A DNA stretch of 64,000 nt from an uncultured Oscillospiraceae bacterium (GCA_934622035.1 CAKTVG010000003.1:89360-153359), one strand, 5' to 3'; shown: positions 1 through 9,512, counted from the stretch's first letter. A program made the numbers and translations. The notes: generated from the letters alone by a model not told the origin.

Positions 1-132
1 ATTCGCCGCATCCTGCTGACGGAATAGCCCGGAATTTGGCAATTCATCGTACGCCTTGTCACCCGCAGAATTGCATGCACACAATAGTATCAGCATCAAA
101 GATAGAAGTATCATCGCAAAACATCGTTTCAT
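1..132 (-). CDS. Putative lipoprotein, 3' end cut by the window edge
   Basis: Only the first 44 codons are present; the frame is still open at base 1. The start is basic (MKRC), followed by a hydrophobic stretch ending in a lipobox (LLCAC, probable lipidated Cys20), then a polar mature region beginning NSAGDKAYDE. This predicts an exported, membrane-anchored lipoprotein. There is no good ribosome binding site ahead of the ATG. The start is downstream of the hairpin that ends the next gene, so expression may be low or by read-through. Function cannot be told from the fragment. Confidence 0.6.
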   Translation of the reverse strand, partial: MKRCFAMILLSLMLILLCACNSAGDKAYDELPNSGLFRQQDAAN

Positions 133-164
133 AGCAATACTACTTTAATAATATCATAAAGATT

Positions 165-200
165 GCCGCTCCATTTGCAGGGGGGAACAAATGGAGCGGC
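165..200 (-). terminator. Stem-loop terminator after the small secreted protein gene
   Basis: A perfect 13-bp stem (GCCGCTCCATTTG with its complement) encloses a 10-base loop. On the minus strand it is followed by a T-containing stretch (ATCTTTATG). It sits just after the stop codon of the 209-586 gene. The U-run is interrupted, so efficiency is uncertain. Confidence 0.65.
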
Positions 201-208
201 AAAATGTA

Positions 209-586
209 TTATGCACTAACAGTAAATTTCAATACCAAGTTGCCGTTAATGAAATAGGATGGTGTCAGTGATACAAATTCACTGAAGCTCTGAGGGAAAT
301 TGCTTCCGGTACTGCTGGCTTTTCCTGCGACAAGAAATGTACCGGTTTGGGGACGGCTGTACTCGTCCAAATAGTTGTATGACGATTCAATGCGGATTTT
401 GGCTGTTGTGTCCACATAGCGCATGCTTACGCGGAGATCAGTTTTATTGACGTAAGCCGATGCGTAGTAGTTATAGCCTTTGTACACTCCCGTGTAGGCT
501 TCGCTCTGTGCAGAAGAGAAAATGCAGATGCATGACAGGAGCAGGGAGAGGGTGAGCAGGGCGGACAGGATACGTATGACTTTCAT
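209..586 (-). CDS. Small secreted protein of unknown function
   Basis: About 125 residues. An N-terminal signal peptide (MKVIRILSALLTLSLLLSC, probable cleavage near the AQSEA segment) precedes a mature domain of ~100 residues rich in Tyr, Ser and Thr. That composition suggests a small all-beta secreted domain. The start at 586 is preferred over an in-frame ATG at 601 because GGAGG lies 9 bases before it. It has its own consensus promoter about 140 bases upstream. I do not recognise the family, and the neighbours (a lipoprotein and an S4 protein) give no functional clue. Confidence 0.75.
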   Translation of the reverse strand: MKVIRILSALLTLSLLLSCICIFSSAQSEAYTGVYKGYNYYASAYVNKTDLRVSMRYVDTTAKIRIESSYNYLDEYSRPQTGTFLVAGKASSTGSNFPQSFSEFVSLTPSYFINGNLVLKFTVSA

Positions 587-729
587 AGTGTTTTCCTCCA
601 TTCTGTTTTTTTGACATGATTACCTGTGGACATTGTTTGCGGACTTACTTTGCTGCGGTACCCATATCAATCGCCGGGGGAAACTCTGTTTTTCGGTTTA
701 TTCACCTCCCAATTATTGTTTGCAATCAA

Positions 730-758
730 ATACTACCATATAAATCTTTATTTGTCAA
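730..758 (-). promoter_or_regulatory. Sigma-A promoter for the secreted protein gene
   Basis: Minus-strand TTGACA (753-758), 17-bp spacer, TAGTAT (730-735). It is followed by a leader of about 135 bases before the ATG at 586. The remainder of the 602-967 gap is AT-rich and holds no gene I can support. Confidence 0.75.
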
Positions 759-967
759 TATTCTTAAACAGTTTTTGTCGAATATTATAAAAATTTTTCT
801 ATAATTCAAACACTACTTTTCTCCTATTTCAACTTCTTTGATAGTATTATCGCTTCATCTACCGTTCCGCCTTTTACTAGCATCTCTCGGAACCTATGCG
901 TTCAGAAAAAATAAATTCGCTATACGTCATTTTGTATTTCTGTGTTTTTCGTTCTTTTATGCGTACA

Positions 968-1002
968 AAAGCCCTGCGGGCAGCGATTTTCCGCAGGGCT
1001 TT
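968..1002 (-). terminator. Intrinsic terminator after the S4-domain gene
   Basis: A 12-bp perfect stem (AAAGCCCTGCGG with its complement), on the minus strand followed by TTTTG, placed three bases after the stop of the 1006-1776 gene. Confidence 0.8.
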
Positions 1003-1005
1003 GCC

Positions 1006-1776
1006 TTATTCATAAATACCGATGTTCACGGCCTGGCGGCCCTTTTTCGTCTCGCCGCCCAGCGCCAGGAGCTTCAGCTTTCCCTTCCCGCGCAGCGCGA
1101 TCACATCACCCTGCGCCAGAAGCCGGTCCGGCTTGAGGCAAGGCAGGTCATTGCGCGTCACGCGCCCTGCATGAATCGCCTGCACCGCGTCCGCGCGGCT
1201 GAGATGAAACGCAGACGCCAGGATTCCGTCAAGGCGCATGGACGACACCGTCACCCGCTGCTCGCGCAGCTTCTGCGGCGGCCGCTGCACCTGATCCAGA
1301 CTGCGCCGCTCCACGCGCAGCGCCGAGCGCCCCGCCGAGGTCAGGTTGTCCAGAAGGTACCCCGTCAATTCGGAGAGAACAAAGAAATCGCACTCGTTTT
1401 CTCCGACGTAAATGTCCCCGATCGCGTCCCGGCGCAGCCCCGCACCTATGAGTGCGCCGAGCACATCGCGGTGTGTCAACGCGTTTGATTCATAAAACGC
1501 CGCATGCAGGCAGGCCACCGGCCCGTCCGTAAAATAATCCTCCGGCTCCAGATACTCCGGCAGCCAGAAGGCCACCGTGCGCTCCGCGTCCTCCACGCCG
1601 CCGAAAAAACGCGCCTGCGGCAGAAGCTGTGCCGCGAGCGCGCGCTCGCGCGGCGTCAGAAAAAAGGTGGAGGCCGGTTGGTTTTTCCGCTCCGCACGCG
1701 TTAACTGGTCGCATACGCGCACCAGAAGCATGCGCTCCTCCTCGGTTGCCGCCAACGCAGCAAGCTGCTTTTCCAT
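1006..1776 (-). CDS. ylmH: YlmH-type S4-domain RNA-binding protein
   Basis: 256 residues, the usual size for YlmH. The C-terminal S4 domain (about residues 177-240, with the pattern SSMRLDGILASAFHLSR and the AGRV turn) binds structured RNA. The N-terminal two thirds match the YlmH-specific region. In Bacillus, YlmH binds the 50S subunit and has been tied to rescue of stalled large subunits; that role is inferred here. Start supported by AGGAGAG seven bases upstream. In many Firmicutes ylmH lies beside sepF/divIVA, but not here: it follows a small membrane protein gene, with a terminator between them. Confidence 0.85.
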   Translation of the reverse strand: MEKQLAALAATEEERMLLVRVCDQLTRAERKNQPASTFFLTPRERALAAQLLPQARFFGGVEDAERTVAFWLPEYLEPEDYFTDGPVACLHAAFYESNALTHRDVLGALIGAGLRRDAIGDIYVGENECDFFVLSELTGYLLDNLTSAGRSALRVERRSLDQVQRPPQKLREQRVTVSSMRLDGILASAFHLSRADAVQAIHAGRVTRNDLPCLKPDRLLAQGDVIALRGKGKLKLLALGGETKKGRQAVNIGIYE

Positions 1777-1793
1777 ATTCTCTCCTTGTGCAC

Positions 1794-1827
1794 AAAAACA
1801 GGGCCGATGCTATCGACCCTGTTTTTT
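1794..1827 (-). terminator. Intrinsic terminator between the small membrane protein gene and ylmH
   Basis: Stem AAAAACAGGG..CGAT paired with ATCG..CCCTGTTTTT, one internal mismatch, with T-runs on both strands. It lies between the stop at 1833 and the ylmH ribosome binding site, so ylmH would depend on read-through or on a promoter not identified here. Confidence 0.75.
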
Positions 1828-1832
1828 CGGTT

Positions 1833-2087
1833 TCATGACAGATGGTCTGTGATGCCGTTGCGTTCGGCGTCGGATTCCTCCATCACGTCAATGGCATAGG
1901 CATCGGCAAAATCAAAAATCAGATCCTCATAATTATAGCGCTCGTAGATCTTCGCGTCCGCAGGCGCCTCGATGGAATAGCGGGATAACCATTGATTCAC
2001 TTCATGCCTTGCCACGAGGAATAAAACGCCCGCAAAAATCAGCGCAACGCCCACCTTGATCCACGTGATCCACCAATATCGTCCCAT
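1833..2087 (-). CDS. Small single-pass membrane protein, unknown function
   Basis: 84 residues starting MGRYWWITW. One transmembrane helix (about residues 6-26, IKVGVALIFAGVLFLVA) is followed by a charged 55-residue tail rich in Asp and Glu, probably cytoplasmic or extracellular according to topology. The start at 2087 is chosen over an upstream in-frame ATG at 2129 because AGAGGTGG precedes it. It lies 51 bases downstream of the uridine phosphorylase gene and probably shares its transcript. No family recognised. Confidence 0.75.
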   Translation of the reverse strand: MGRYWWITWIKVGVALIFAGVLFLVARHEVNQWLSRYSIEAPADAKIYERYNYEDLIFDFADAYAIDVMEESDAERNGITDHLS

Positions 2088-2138
2088 ACATTCCACCTCT
2101 TTCTGCTGTTTAGACGGTCTGCGCGGCAAAAGGTTCCC

Positions 2139-2909
2139 TTATTTCGCCTTTCTGTCCTGCTCGATGAGAAGCTTCAGTGCCTCTACGCCGACATGGACGG
2201 CCGCACTGGTATCCTCGCTCATTTTCTGGTCCAGGCCGGCAGCCTCGCGCTCCTGATTCCAAATCACGTGGAAGCAAGAGCCGCAGCGGCAGCCAAGCGC
2301 GTCCGCGACGACGAAGAGCGCAGCAGATTCCATCTCGCTGGCAAGCACGCCGAGGCGCTTCCACGCCTCCCACTTTTCCAGCAGCTCATAGGAAACCGGC
2401 ATTTTAGCCGGGCTGTGCTGGCCGTAGAAGGCGTCCTTGCACTGCACGACGCCGGTGTGCGTGCGCTTGCCCATGGCCAGCGACGCCTGCCGCAGCGCCA
2501 CGGCGATATCCAGATTGGCGACGGCCGGATACTCGATGGGAGCGTACTCCCGAGAGGTGTGTTCATAGCGAATGGCGCCGGTGGCAACCACGATATCGCC
2601 GGACTGCACGTCCAGATTAATGCCGCCGCAGGTACCGACCCGGATAAAGGTGTCCGCGCCGATGTTGTGCAGCTCCTCCATGGCGATGGACGCCGAGGGG
2701 CCGCCGATACCGGTGGAGCAGACGCTCACCTTTTCGCCCAGCAGCGTACCGGTGTAGATATTGAACTCACGGTTCTGCGCAACATGATGCGCATCGTCAA
2801 AAAGCGCGGCGATGGACTCGCAGCGGCCGGGGTCGCCGGGCAGAATGCAGTAGCGGCCGACGTCGCCCGCAACGCAGTGAATATGGAACTGTTTTTCCAG
2901 CTTTTGCAT
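2139..2909 (-). CDS. udp: Uridine phosphorylase
   Basis: 256 residues, a nucleoside phosphorylase family I enzyme that splits uridine with phosphate into uracil and ribose 1-phosphate (pyrimidine salvage, cytoplasmic). Seen: GDP-R phosphate loop (ILPGDPGR, 22-29), STGIGGPSA (65-73), RVGTCGG (90-96) and the ribose-binding EMESAAL (192-198). The order and spacing match Udp rather than purine phosphorylases, although the residues that set base specificity cannot be fully checked by eye. Start supported by AAAGGAG. It has its own consensus promoter just downstream of polC. Confidence 0.88.
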   Translation of the reverse strand: MQKLEKQFHIHCVAGDVGRYCILPGDPGRCESIAALFDDAHHVAQNREFNIYTGTLLGEKVSVCSTGIGGPSASIAMEELHNIGADTFIRVGTCGGINLDVQSGDIVVATGAIRYEHTSREYAPIEYPAVANLDIAVALRQASLAMGKRTHTGVVQCKDAFYGQHSPAKMPVSYELLEKWEAWKRLGVLASEMESAALFVVADALGCRCGSCFHVIWNQEREAAGLDQKMSEDTSAAVHVGVEALKLLIEQDRKAK

Positions 2910-2969
2910 GTGAAAACACTCCTTTGGCTATGTAATTCTCATCCCACCTTCGTAACGGGTGGTTCTTTT

Positions 2970-2998
2970 AGTATAACCGATTTTCGGATAAACGGCAA
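2970..2998 (-). promoter_or_regulatory. Sigma-A promoter for udp
   Basis: Minus-strand TTGCCG (2993-2998), 17-bp spacer, TATACT (2970-2975), about 60 bases ahead of the udp start. I see no terminator between polC and this promoter, so polC transcripts may also run into udp. Confidence 0.7.
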
Positions 2999-3069
2999 TT
3001 GCTTTTGCCCCGATGCCAAATTCTTCGGCGAAGTGTACGAAAAAACAGCGGGCAAATTGTGAAAATGTA

Positions 3070-6000
3070 TCAAAAAAGCGTCATCTGGCTGGTGTCCGGC
3101 AGGTCGCCGAAGGCGCCCGCGGCCTTGAGCATTTCGATATGCGTCTTGGAAACCTTCGGGCAGGCCAGAGAGAATTCCTCAATGGACACAAACTGCTTGC
3201 CCTCGCGTCCCTCGACGATGCTCAGCGCCGCGCTCTCGCCCAGTCCGGAGACCGCGACGAAGGGCGGCAGCAGCTTGCCGTCGCGAATCACAAAGCGCGT
3301 GGCCTGCGATTCATAGAGGTCTATGTTGGCAAATTCAAAGCCGCGCAGATAAAACTCGTAGCACACCTCGAGCGTCGTGAGCAGATCGTCGTCCTTGGCA
3401 GATCGGTCGGGGTTGCCGGAAATCTCCTTGATGTGCTTTTTGACCTCGTCGATACCATGCGTCATCATCACCGCGTCAAAGCCGTCCTTCTGGCTGCGGC
3501 GGTAGAAATAGGCCGCATAGAAGGCCATGGGATAATGCACCTTGAACCACGCGATGCGGAACGCCATCATAACATAGGCCGCCGCATGCGCCTTGGGGAA
3601 CAGATACTTGATCTTCCGGCAGGATTCGATATACCATTCCGGCACATTGTGCTCCTGCATTTCCTCAACGATACCGTCCGGCCAGGGCTTGCCCTTGTGG
3701 ATTGCGCCCTTTCGGACGGCCTCCATGAACTTGAAGGCGCGCTTTTCCGGCAGGCCGCATTTGATGAGATAGAGCATGATATCGTCGCGGCAGCCGATAG
3801 CCTGGCCGACCGTTGCTGTGCCGCTGAGGATGAGGTCCTTTGCATTGCCCAGCCAGACGTCCGTGCCGTGGGAGAAGCCGGAAAGGCGGATGAGCGTGTC
3901 AAACTGCGTCGGCTTGGTGTCCATCAGCATGCCACGGGTGAAGCCCGTGCCGAATTCGGGGATGCCGACCGTGCCGACCTCCGTCAAAATGGGGTCGTGC
4001 TCATAGCCCAGCACCTTGCTGGAAACGAAAATGGACATGGTGTCCTTGTCGTCCAACGGAATCTTCTGTGCATCCACACCGGTGATATCCTCCATCATGC
4101 GGATCATCGTCGGGTCGTCGTGGCCCAGCATGTCCAGCTTCAGAAGGTTTTCCTCCATGGAGTGGTATTCGAAGTGCGTGGTGATGATGTCCGTGTTCGG
4201 GTCGTCCGCCGGGTGCTGCACCGGGCAGAAATCCCAGATCTCATTCTCCTGCGGAATGACCACCAGGCCGCCGGGGTGCTGACCGGTCGTGCGCCGCACG
4301 TCCACGCAGCCCGCTGCAAGGCGATTCTCCTCCGCACGGGAAACGGTCATATTCCGTTCGGAAAGATATTTTTTTACATAACCGTAGGCCGTTTTCTCCG
4401 CGACGGTGCCGATGGTTCCGGCGCGGAAGACGTGGCTTGCACCGAACATCTCGATGCAGTACTGGTGGGCGCGCGACTGATATTCGCCGGAGAAGTTCAG
4501 GTCGATATCCGGCACCTTGTCGCCGCCGAAGCCGAGGAAGGTTTCAAACGGGATGTTGAAGCCGTCCTTGTCCAGCGTCTCGCCGCACTCCGGGCACTTG
4601 GCGTCCGGCAGGTCCGCGCCGCAGTTGATGCCGTCCGGCACCTCAAAGGTGCAGTATTTACACTTTGGACAGCGGTAGTGCGGCGGCAGGGAGTTGACCT
4701 CCGTAATGCCGGACATGAAGGCCACAAGCGAAGAGCCGACGGAACCACGCGAGCCAACCAGATAGCCGTGCTCCAGAGAATTCTGCACCAGCTTCTGCGC
4801 CGACATGTAGATCACGTCATAGTGGCAGGTAATGATATCGTTCAGCTCCGTCTCCACGCGCTTGGTCACCAACTCCGGCGGATTTTCGCCATAGAGCCGG
4901 TGCATCTTGCCGTAGACCAGCGATTTCAGGTCCTCGACGGAGTTTTCAATTTTCGGAGCAAACAGGTTATAGGGCACCGGGCGGATCACGTCGCACATAT
5001 CGGCAATGTGATTCGTATTCTTCACAACGACCTCATACGCCTTTTCCTTTCCCAAATAGGAAAATTCCTCAAGCATGTCGTCCGTCGTACGGAAATAGAG
5101 CGGGTTGTCCCGGTCGCAGTCGTCAAAGCCCTTTGTCGCCAGCAGAATGCGGCGGTAGATCTCCTCCTCCGGGTTGAGGAAGTGCACATCGCCCGTCGCG
5201 CAGACCGGCTTGCCCAGCTCCTCGCCCAGCTGGACGATCTGCCGGTTAAAGTCGCGCAGCTGCTCGTCGTCTCTGGCGATGCCCTTGGCGATCATGAAGC
5301 GGTTGTTGCTGATGGGCTGAATTTCCAGAAAATCATAAAACGACGCAATGCGCAGCAACTCTGCGTGGTTCTTCTGGCTGAGAATCGCCTGGAACAGTTC
5401 GCCTGCCTCGCAGGCGGAGCCGATGATCAGTCCCTCGCGGAAATGCACCAGCTCCGAGCGTGGGATGCAGGGCGTTTTGCGGTAAAAATACTTCAGATTG
5501 GAATCGGAAATCAGGCGGTAAAGGTTGCGCAGACCCGTCTGATTCTTCGCAAAGAGCAGAATGTGACGCGGATGGATGTTGCGGCCGGTCATCTTGATGC
5601 CGCCGCTCAGCGCAAGCATTTCGTGGTTGATGCTCTGAATGCCTGTCACGCCGCGCTGCTCGAGCTTTTCCGCCAGTCTGAGATAGATCAGGCCGCAGGT
5701 CAGCGCATCATCCGAGGCACGGTGGTGGTTGAACTCCGGCAGCTTCAGCGCCTCGGCCACGATGTCCAGCTTAAACTTTTTCAGCTCCGGCAGGAGATTC
5801 TGAGAGAGCACCAGGGTGTCGATGTAGGTCGGGGCAAAGTCCAGACCCAGCCGCTGCGCGGCGGCGTTGACAAAGCCAACGTCGAAGTTCGCATTGTGCG
5901 CCACCAGCGGCAGATCGCCGCAGAAGCGCAGAAATTCCGGCAGCACCTCCGAGATATCCGGCGCGTCCTTGAGCATCTCATCCGTGATGCCCGTCAGGGC

Positions 6001-7392
6001 GATGTTCTTCTCGTCGAGCTTGCGCTTCGGGTTGACAAAGGCCTGGAAGGTCTCGGCGACCTCGCCGTTTTTCAGGCGAACCGCGCCGAATTCCGTAATG
6101 ACGTCCTGCGTGGGCGAAAGGCCGGTCGTTTCCAGATCGAAAGCGATAAACTCGCCGTCCACCGGCAGCTCGGCGCTGCCGTGCACCGCGGAGCGATCCT
6201 CCTCGTCATTGACGTAATAGCCCTCGCAGCCGTAAAGGATCTTGATATTTTTATCCGTCCCAGCAACCTTGTTTTTCGACGCCTTGAGCGCATCCGGGAA
6301 GGAGGAGGCCACACCATGATCCGTAATGGCAATGGCCTTATGGCCCCAGCGAGCCGCCGTGGCGACAGCCTCGCCGGTTTTGGTCAGCGCGTCCATCATA
6401 GACATGGTGGTGTGCAGATGCAGCTCCACGCGCTTTTCCTCCGCCGTGTCCACGCGCACCGGCGCAGCGGCGGTCTGGATGGCAATCGGCTCGATGACAA
6501 TGTCGTTTTCAAAGCGGCTGAAGCTCACCTTGCCGAAGATTTTCAGCCACATACCGGGCTTTTTGATGTTTTCGATAATAGGCTTGGCCAGCTCGGCGTC
6601 CATATAGCGATTGATGCGCAGAGAGCCGGTGTAGTCCGTCACGTCGAAGGAAACGACCCATGCGCCGCTTTTCTTCAGCTCCTTGTGGTTCACGGCGAAC
6701 ACAACGCCCTGAATAACCACCTTGCCGATGTCGTTTTCCAACGAAACGTCGCGCATCGGCATGGGCGCGCCCCTGAAGGGCTTGCCGAAGAGCATGGGCG
6801 AGCTTTCCGCCGCCTTTTTCGGCGCGGCACCAGCCTCGCGGAAGGCCGGCGCAGGCACGTCCTTCATTGCGGCCTGACGCAGCTTTTCCGTCTCGGCGAA
6901 GAGCGCCTCGCCCTCGGCGGTATTGCCCGCAACCACCCTGATCTTTGTGGAAAGATCAAAGTGCTCGGCCAGGTAGCGCTCCGCCGCCGGTAGATGCGGC
7001 AGCAGACCGTCCTTGCCGTTTGCGCGGAGGTAAACCGTTGTCTCCCCTTCCGCGATTTCCCAACGGCAGCCCGCCAGCGTCGCGGCGGCGGGAGAGTACG
7101 CCGCAATCAGGCAGCGGTTCAGCTCCTCCGGCTCCAGCGCCGCCGCGCTCTCCCGCGGAAAATGCGGCGCGATCTCTACCCGGCGAACGCCGTAATGGCT
7201 CTGCAAATCCTCGCAGAGCCGGGCAAGTCTGGCCGCCGGAACATACTGCGCAAAGTCCACGCGCAGAAAAATGCTCCGCTCCTCCCGGCTGATCTCCGCG
7301 CTGCAAATGCGTGCCTGTTCCAGCGCCTCACGCAGCGGCTCCTCCGGGGAATATTCAAAAAACATCTGCAAAAGCGGAACAGAACCGTTCAT
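3070..7392 (-). CDS. polC: DNA polymerase III alpha subunit, PolC type
   Basis: 1440 residues, standard for the Gram-positive replicative polymerase with built-in proofreading. Domains in order: N-terminal region, OB fold (about 215-305), PHP domain first half (ELHLHTTMSMMD near 323-334), inserted DEDD 3'-5' exonuclease (FIAFDLETTGLS, about 415-426, ending with HHRASDDA), PHP second half, a four-Cys zinc module (CPKCKYC...CPEC), and the catalytic palm with PDIDLNFSGE. Last gene of the pyrH-polC operon, starting 8 bases after ispG, with GGAGAG as its ribosome binding site. Very long open frames on the opposite strand of this gene are not genes. Confidence 0.97.
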   Translation of the reverse strand: MNGSVPLLQMFFEYSPEEPLREALEQARICSAEISREERSIFLRVDFAQYVPAARLARLCEDLQSHYGVRRVEIAPHFPRESAAALEPEELNRCLIAAYSPAAATLAGCRWEIAEGETTVYLRANGKDGLLPHLPAAERYLAEHFDLSTKIRVVAGNTAEGEALFAETEKLRQAAMKDVPAPAFREAGAAPKKAAESSPMLFGKPFRGAPMPMRDVSLENDIGKVVIQGVVFAVNHKELKKSGAWVVSFDVTDYTGSLRINRYMDAELAKPIIENIKKPGMWLKIFGKVSFSRFENDIVIEPIAIQTAAAPVRVDTAEEKRVELHLHTTMSMMDALTKTGEAVATAARWGHKAIAITDHGVASSFPDALKASKNKVAGTDKNIKILYGCEGYYVNDEEDRSAVHGSAELPVDGEFIAFDLETTGLSPTQDVITEFGAVRLKNGEVAETFQAFVNPKRKLDEKNIALTGITDEMLKDAPDISEVLPEFLRFCGDLPLVAHNANFDVGFVNAAAQRLGLDFAPTYIDTLVLSQNLLPELKKFKLDIVAEALKLPEFNHHRASDDALTCGLIYLRLAEKLEQRGVTGIQSINHEMLALSGGIKMTGRNIHPRHILLFAKNQTGLRNLYRLISDSNLKYFYRKTPCIPRSELVHFREGLIIGSACEAGELFQAILSQKNHAELLRIASFYDFLEIQPISNNRFMIAKGIARDDEQLRDFNRQIVQLGEELGKPVCATGDVHFLNPEEEIYRRILLATKGFDDCDRDNPLYFRTTDDMLEEFSYLGKEKAYEVVVKNTNHIADMCDVIRPVPYNLFAPKIENSVEDLKSLVYGKMHRLYGENPPELVTKRVETELNDIITCHYDVIYMSAQKLVQNSLEHGYLVGSRGSVGSSLVAFMSGITEVNSLPPHYRCPKCKYCTFEVPDGINCGADLPDAKCPECGETLDKDGFNIPFETFLGFGGDKVPDIDLNFSGEYQSRAHQYCIEMFGASHVFRAGTIGTVAEKTAYGYVKKYLSERNMTVSRAEENRLAAGCVDVRRTTGQHPGGLVVIPQENEIWDFCPVQHPADDPNTDIITTHFEYHSMEENLLKLDMLGHDDPTMIRMMEDITGVDAQKIPLDDKDTMSIFVSSKVLGYEHDPILTEVGTVGIPEFGTGFTRGMLMDTKPTQFDTLIRLSGFSHGTDVWLGNAKDLILSGTATVGQAIGCRDDIMLYLIKCGLPEKRAFKFMEAVRKGAIHKGKPWPDGIVEEMQEHNVPEWYIESCRKIKYLFPKAHAAAYVMMAFRIAWFKVHYPMAFYAAYFYRRSQKDGFDAVMMTHGIDEVKKHIKEISGNPDRSAKDDDLLTTLEVCYEFYLRGFEFANIDLYESQATRFVIRDGKLLPPFVAVSGLGESAALSIVEGREGKQFVSIEEFSLACPKVSKTHIEMLKAAGAFGDLPDTSQMTLF

Positions 7393-7400
7393 TTTCTCTC

Positions 7401-8438
7401 CTAAAGCTTCTCTATATAAGCAAGCAAGGCAGGCAGCAGCTGGTCATAGGGCAGCTTTTCCTTCAGCTCTCCCTTGACGAACAGCACACCGCAGCCGTCG
7501 CCGCCCGCGATACCGACGTCTGCCTCACGGGCCTCGCCGGGGCCGTTGACCACGCAGCCCATGACGGCGACCGTGATATTTTTGTCACAGTCGCGCAGTG
7601 CCTCCTCCACGCGGTTGGCAAGGCCGATCAGATCGATCTTCGTTCTGCCGCAGGTCGGGCAGGAAATGAGGTTGACGCCCTGCGGACGCAGCCCGGCTGC
7701 CTTTAAAATCGCCTTGGCGGCATAGACCTCGCGCACGGGATCGGCCGTCAGGGATACGCGGATGGTATCGCCTATGCCCATGCACAGAAGTCCGCCGATG
7801 CCCATGGCGGATTTGATCGTGCCCATATACTCCGTTCCCGTCTCCGTCACGCCGACGTGCAGCGGATAGTCGCTTTTCTCGTGCATCAGGCGGTATGCCT
7901 GCATCATCAGCGGCACATGGCTGGATTTCATGGAAACGCAGATATCGTAGAAGCCGCATTTTTCCAGCAGCGCAATGTGCGAAAATGCGCTTTCCACCAG
8001 CGCCTCGGCGGTCGGATGGCCGTACTTCTCCAGCAGCGTCTTGTCCAGGCTGCCGCCGTTGACGCCGATGCGGATGGGGATATGATGCGCCCGGCAGCAA
8101 TCCACAACGGCGCGGATATTGCGCTCGCCGCCGATATTTCCGGGGTTGATGCGGATCTTGGACGCGCCGCCCTCGGCAGCGGCAATGGCAAGGCGGTAGT
8201 CAAAATGGATGTCCGCCACCAGTGGCAGCGGCGATTTTTCCGCGATTTGGCGGAAGCCCTCCGCCGCAGCCATGTCCGGCACGGCGAGGCGGGCAATTTC
8301 GCAGCCCGCCTTTTTCAGGGCGGCCAGCTGGGCAAGGCTGCCCTCCACGTCCGTCGTCGCGGTATTGAGCATCGACTGAATGCTGACCGGCGCGCCTCCG
8401 CCGACCGGCACATTGCCGACAAGAATTCTCTTTGTCAC
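7401..8438 (-). CDS. ispG: 4-hydroxy-3-methylbut-2-enyl diphosphate synthase
   Basis: 345 residues. Reductively converts MEcPP to HMBPP in the MEP isoprenoid pathway, using a [4Fe-4S] cluster. Seen: TIM-barrel N-terminal half (ADIHFDYRLA, KIRINPGNIG) and the three cluster cysteines C260 and C263 (CPTCGR) and C295 (CVVNGPGE). The start is GTG at 8438 with GGAGG eight bases upstream, inside the end of rseP. It sits two bases after rseP and eight before polC. dxr of the same pathway is two genes upstream. Confidence 0.96.
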   Translation of the reverse strand: MTKRILVGNVPVGGGAPVSIQSMLNTATTDVEGSLAQLAALKKAGCEIARLAVPDMAAAEGFRQIAEKSPLPLVADIHFDYRLAIAAAEGGASKIRINPGNIGGERNIRAVVDCCRAHHIPIRIGVNGGSLDKTLLEKYGHPTAEALVESAFSHIALLEKCGFYDICVSMKSSHVPLMMQAYRLMHEKSDYPLHVGVTETGTEYMGTIKSAMGIGGLLCMGIGDTIRVSLTADPVREVYAAKAILKAAGLRPQGVNLISCPTCGRTKIDLIGLANRVEEALRDCDKNITVAVMGCVVNGPGEAREADVGIAGGDGCGVLFVKGELKEKLPYDQLLPALLAYIEKL

Positions 8439-8440
8439 AA

Positions 8441-9511
8441 TTAGCCTCCAAACAGCTTGAAGATATCCTTGAACGTCACGAAAGCCATAAACAGCAGCAG
8501 GATCACCATGCCCGCGCCGTGCAGGTATGCCTCATACTTCGGGTTTAGCTTGCGGCGGATGATTTTCTCCACAACCGCCGTCAGCAGCAGGCACACCACG
8601 CGCCCGCCGTCCAGCGCCGGAATGGGCAGAAGATTCATCACGGCAAGGTTGACTGCAATGAAGGCGAAAAAGTACAGCACCGTCAGCACACCCTGTGCAA
8701 CGCTTTCGGACGATTTGCCCGCCTGCGTCACGACCGAGACAATGCCGACCGGGCCGGACATTTCGTCAATGCTCTCCTTGCCGGTGATCAGGTCCTGCAG
8801 GCCCAGCCGCACCAGCCGCGCGAAATCGCGGCACTGCGCCCAGGAATAGGACAGCACGCCGCCCACCGTCTTTTTGAACGCCGGGAAGGAAAATCCGTAG
8901 CGCTGCTTGCCGTCATAGTCGCTGCGTTCGAGCTTCAAATCCTCGATGCGCACCTTTTCGCCGTCGCGGATGACCACGATGTCATACACCTTTGTGCTGT
9001 TCCGGTCTAACAGTATCGTGATATCGCCGCTGATATACACGCGCTCGCCGTCGATGGAATACAGCCGGTCGCCCATCTGAAACGCATCCGCGGATTCATA
9101 GGGGCAGCCCTCGTCAAACTGACCGAAGGTCGTGCCCGGAATTGCCCGAAAGGCTACGCTGACAAAAATCACCGTAATCAGAAATCCCGCGACAAAATTC
9201 ATAAAGGAACCGGCGACCAGAATGATCAGCCGCTTCCAGAGCTTGGCATTGCCGAAGGCTCTGGGATTGTCGCTCTCGCCGTCCTCGCCCTCCATGGCGC
9301 AGTAGCCGCCGATGGGGATGCAGCGAAGGGCATAAAGCGTTTCACCCTTTTGCTTTTTGAAAATGGCCGGGCCCATGAAAAGCGAAAACTCATTGACCTG
9401 CACACCGGAGAGCTTGGCACAGATAAAATGGCCGAACTCGTGCACCAAAATCAGCACGCCAAAGAGAAGAATTGCAAGAATAATATAAAATGCAGTCGTC
9501 AAAAAAACCAC
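8441..9511 (-). CDS. rseP: Site-2 intramembrane metalloprotease RseP/RasP
   Basis: 356 residues. Cleaves membrane-embedded substrates such as anti-sigma factors or signal-peptide remnants. Seen: zinc motif HEFGH in the first membrane helix (24-28), PDZ domain in the middle (about 125-200) and the second active-site motif NLLPIPALDGG (293-303) in a C-terminal helix. The start is uncertain: GTG at 9511, or TTG at 9502, which has better spacing from GAGGTGG. Stop and start of the flanking genes are within 3 bases, so translation is probably coupled. Confidence 0.94.
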   Translation of the reverse strand: MVFLTTAFYIILAILLFGVLILVHEFGHFICAKLSGVQVNEFSLFMGPAIFKKQKGETLYALRCIPIGGYCAMEGEDGESDNPRAFGNAKLWKRLIILVAGSFMNFVAGFLITVIFVSVAFRAIPGTTFGQFDEGCPYESADAFQMGDRLYSIDGERVYISGDITILLDRNSTKVYDIVVIRDGEKVRIEDLKLERSDYDGKQRYGFSFPAFKKTVGGVLSYSWAQCRDFARLVRLGLQDLITGKESIDEMSGPVGIVSVVTQAGKSSESVAQGVLTVLYFFAFIAVNLAVMNLLPIPALDGGRVVCLLLTAVVEKIIRRKLNPKYEAYLHGAGMVILLLFMAFVTFKDIFKLFGG

Positions 9512-9512
9512 C

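Noticed and set aside
616..960. Short plus-strand frames in the AT-rich gap before ylmH.
   Set aside because: No ribosome binding sites, biased composition from AT-rich DNA, and the region carries a minus-strand promoter and leader instead.
3013..6993. A 1326-codon open frame on the plus strand opposite polC.
   Set aside because: It is antisense to an unambiguous PolC gene, has no ribosome binding site, and its His/Arg/Leu-rich translation is what a GC-rich coding strand gives when read backwards.
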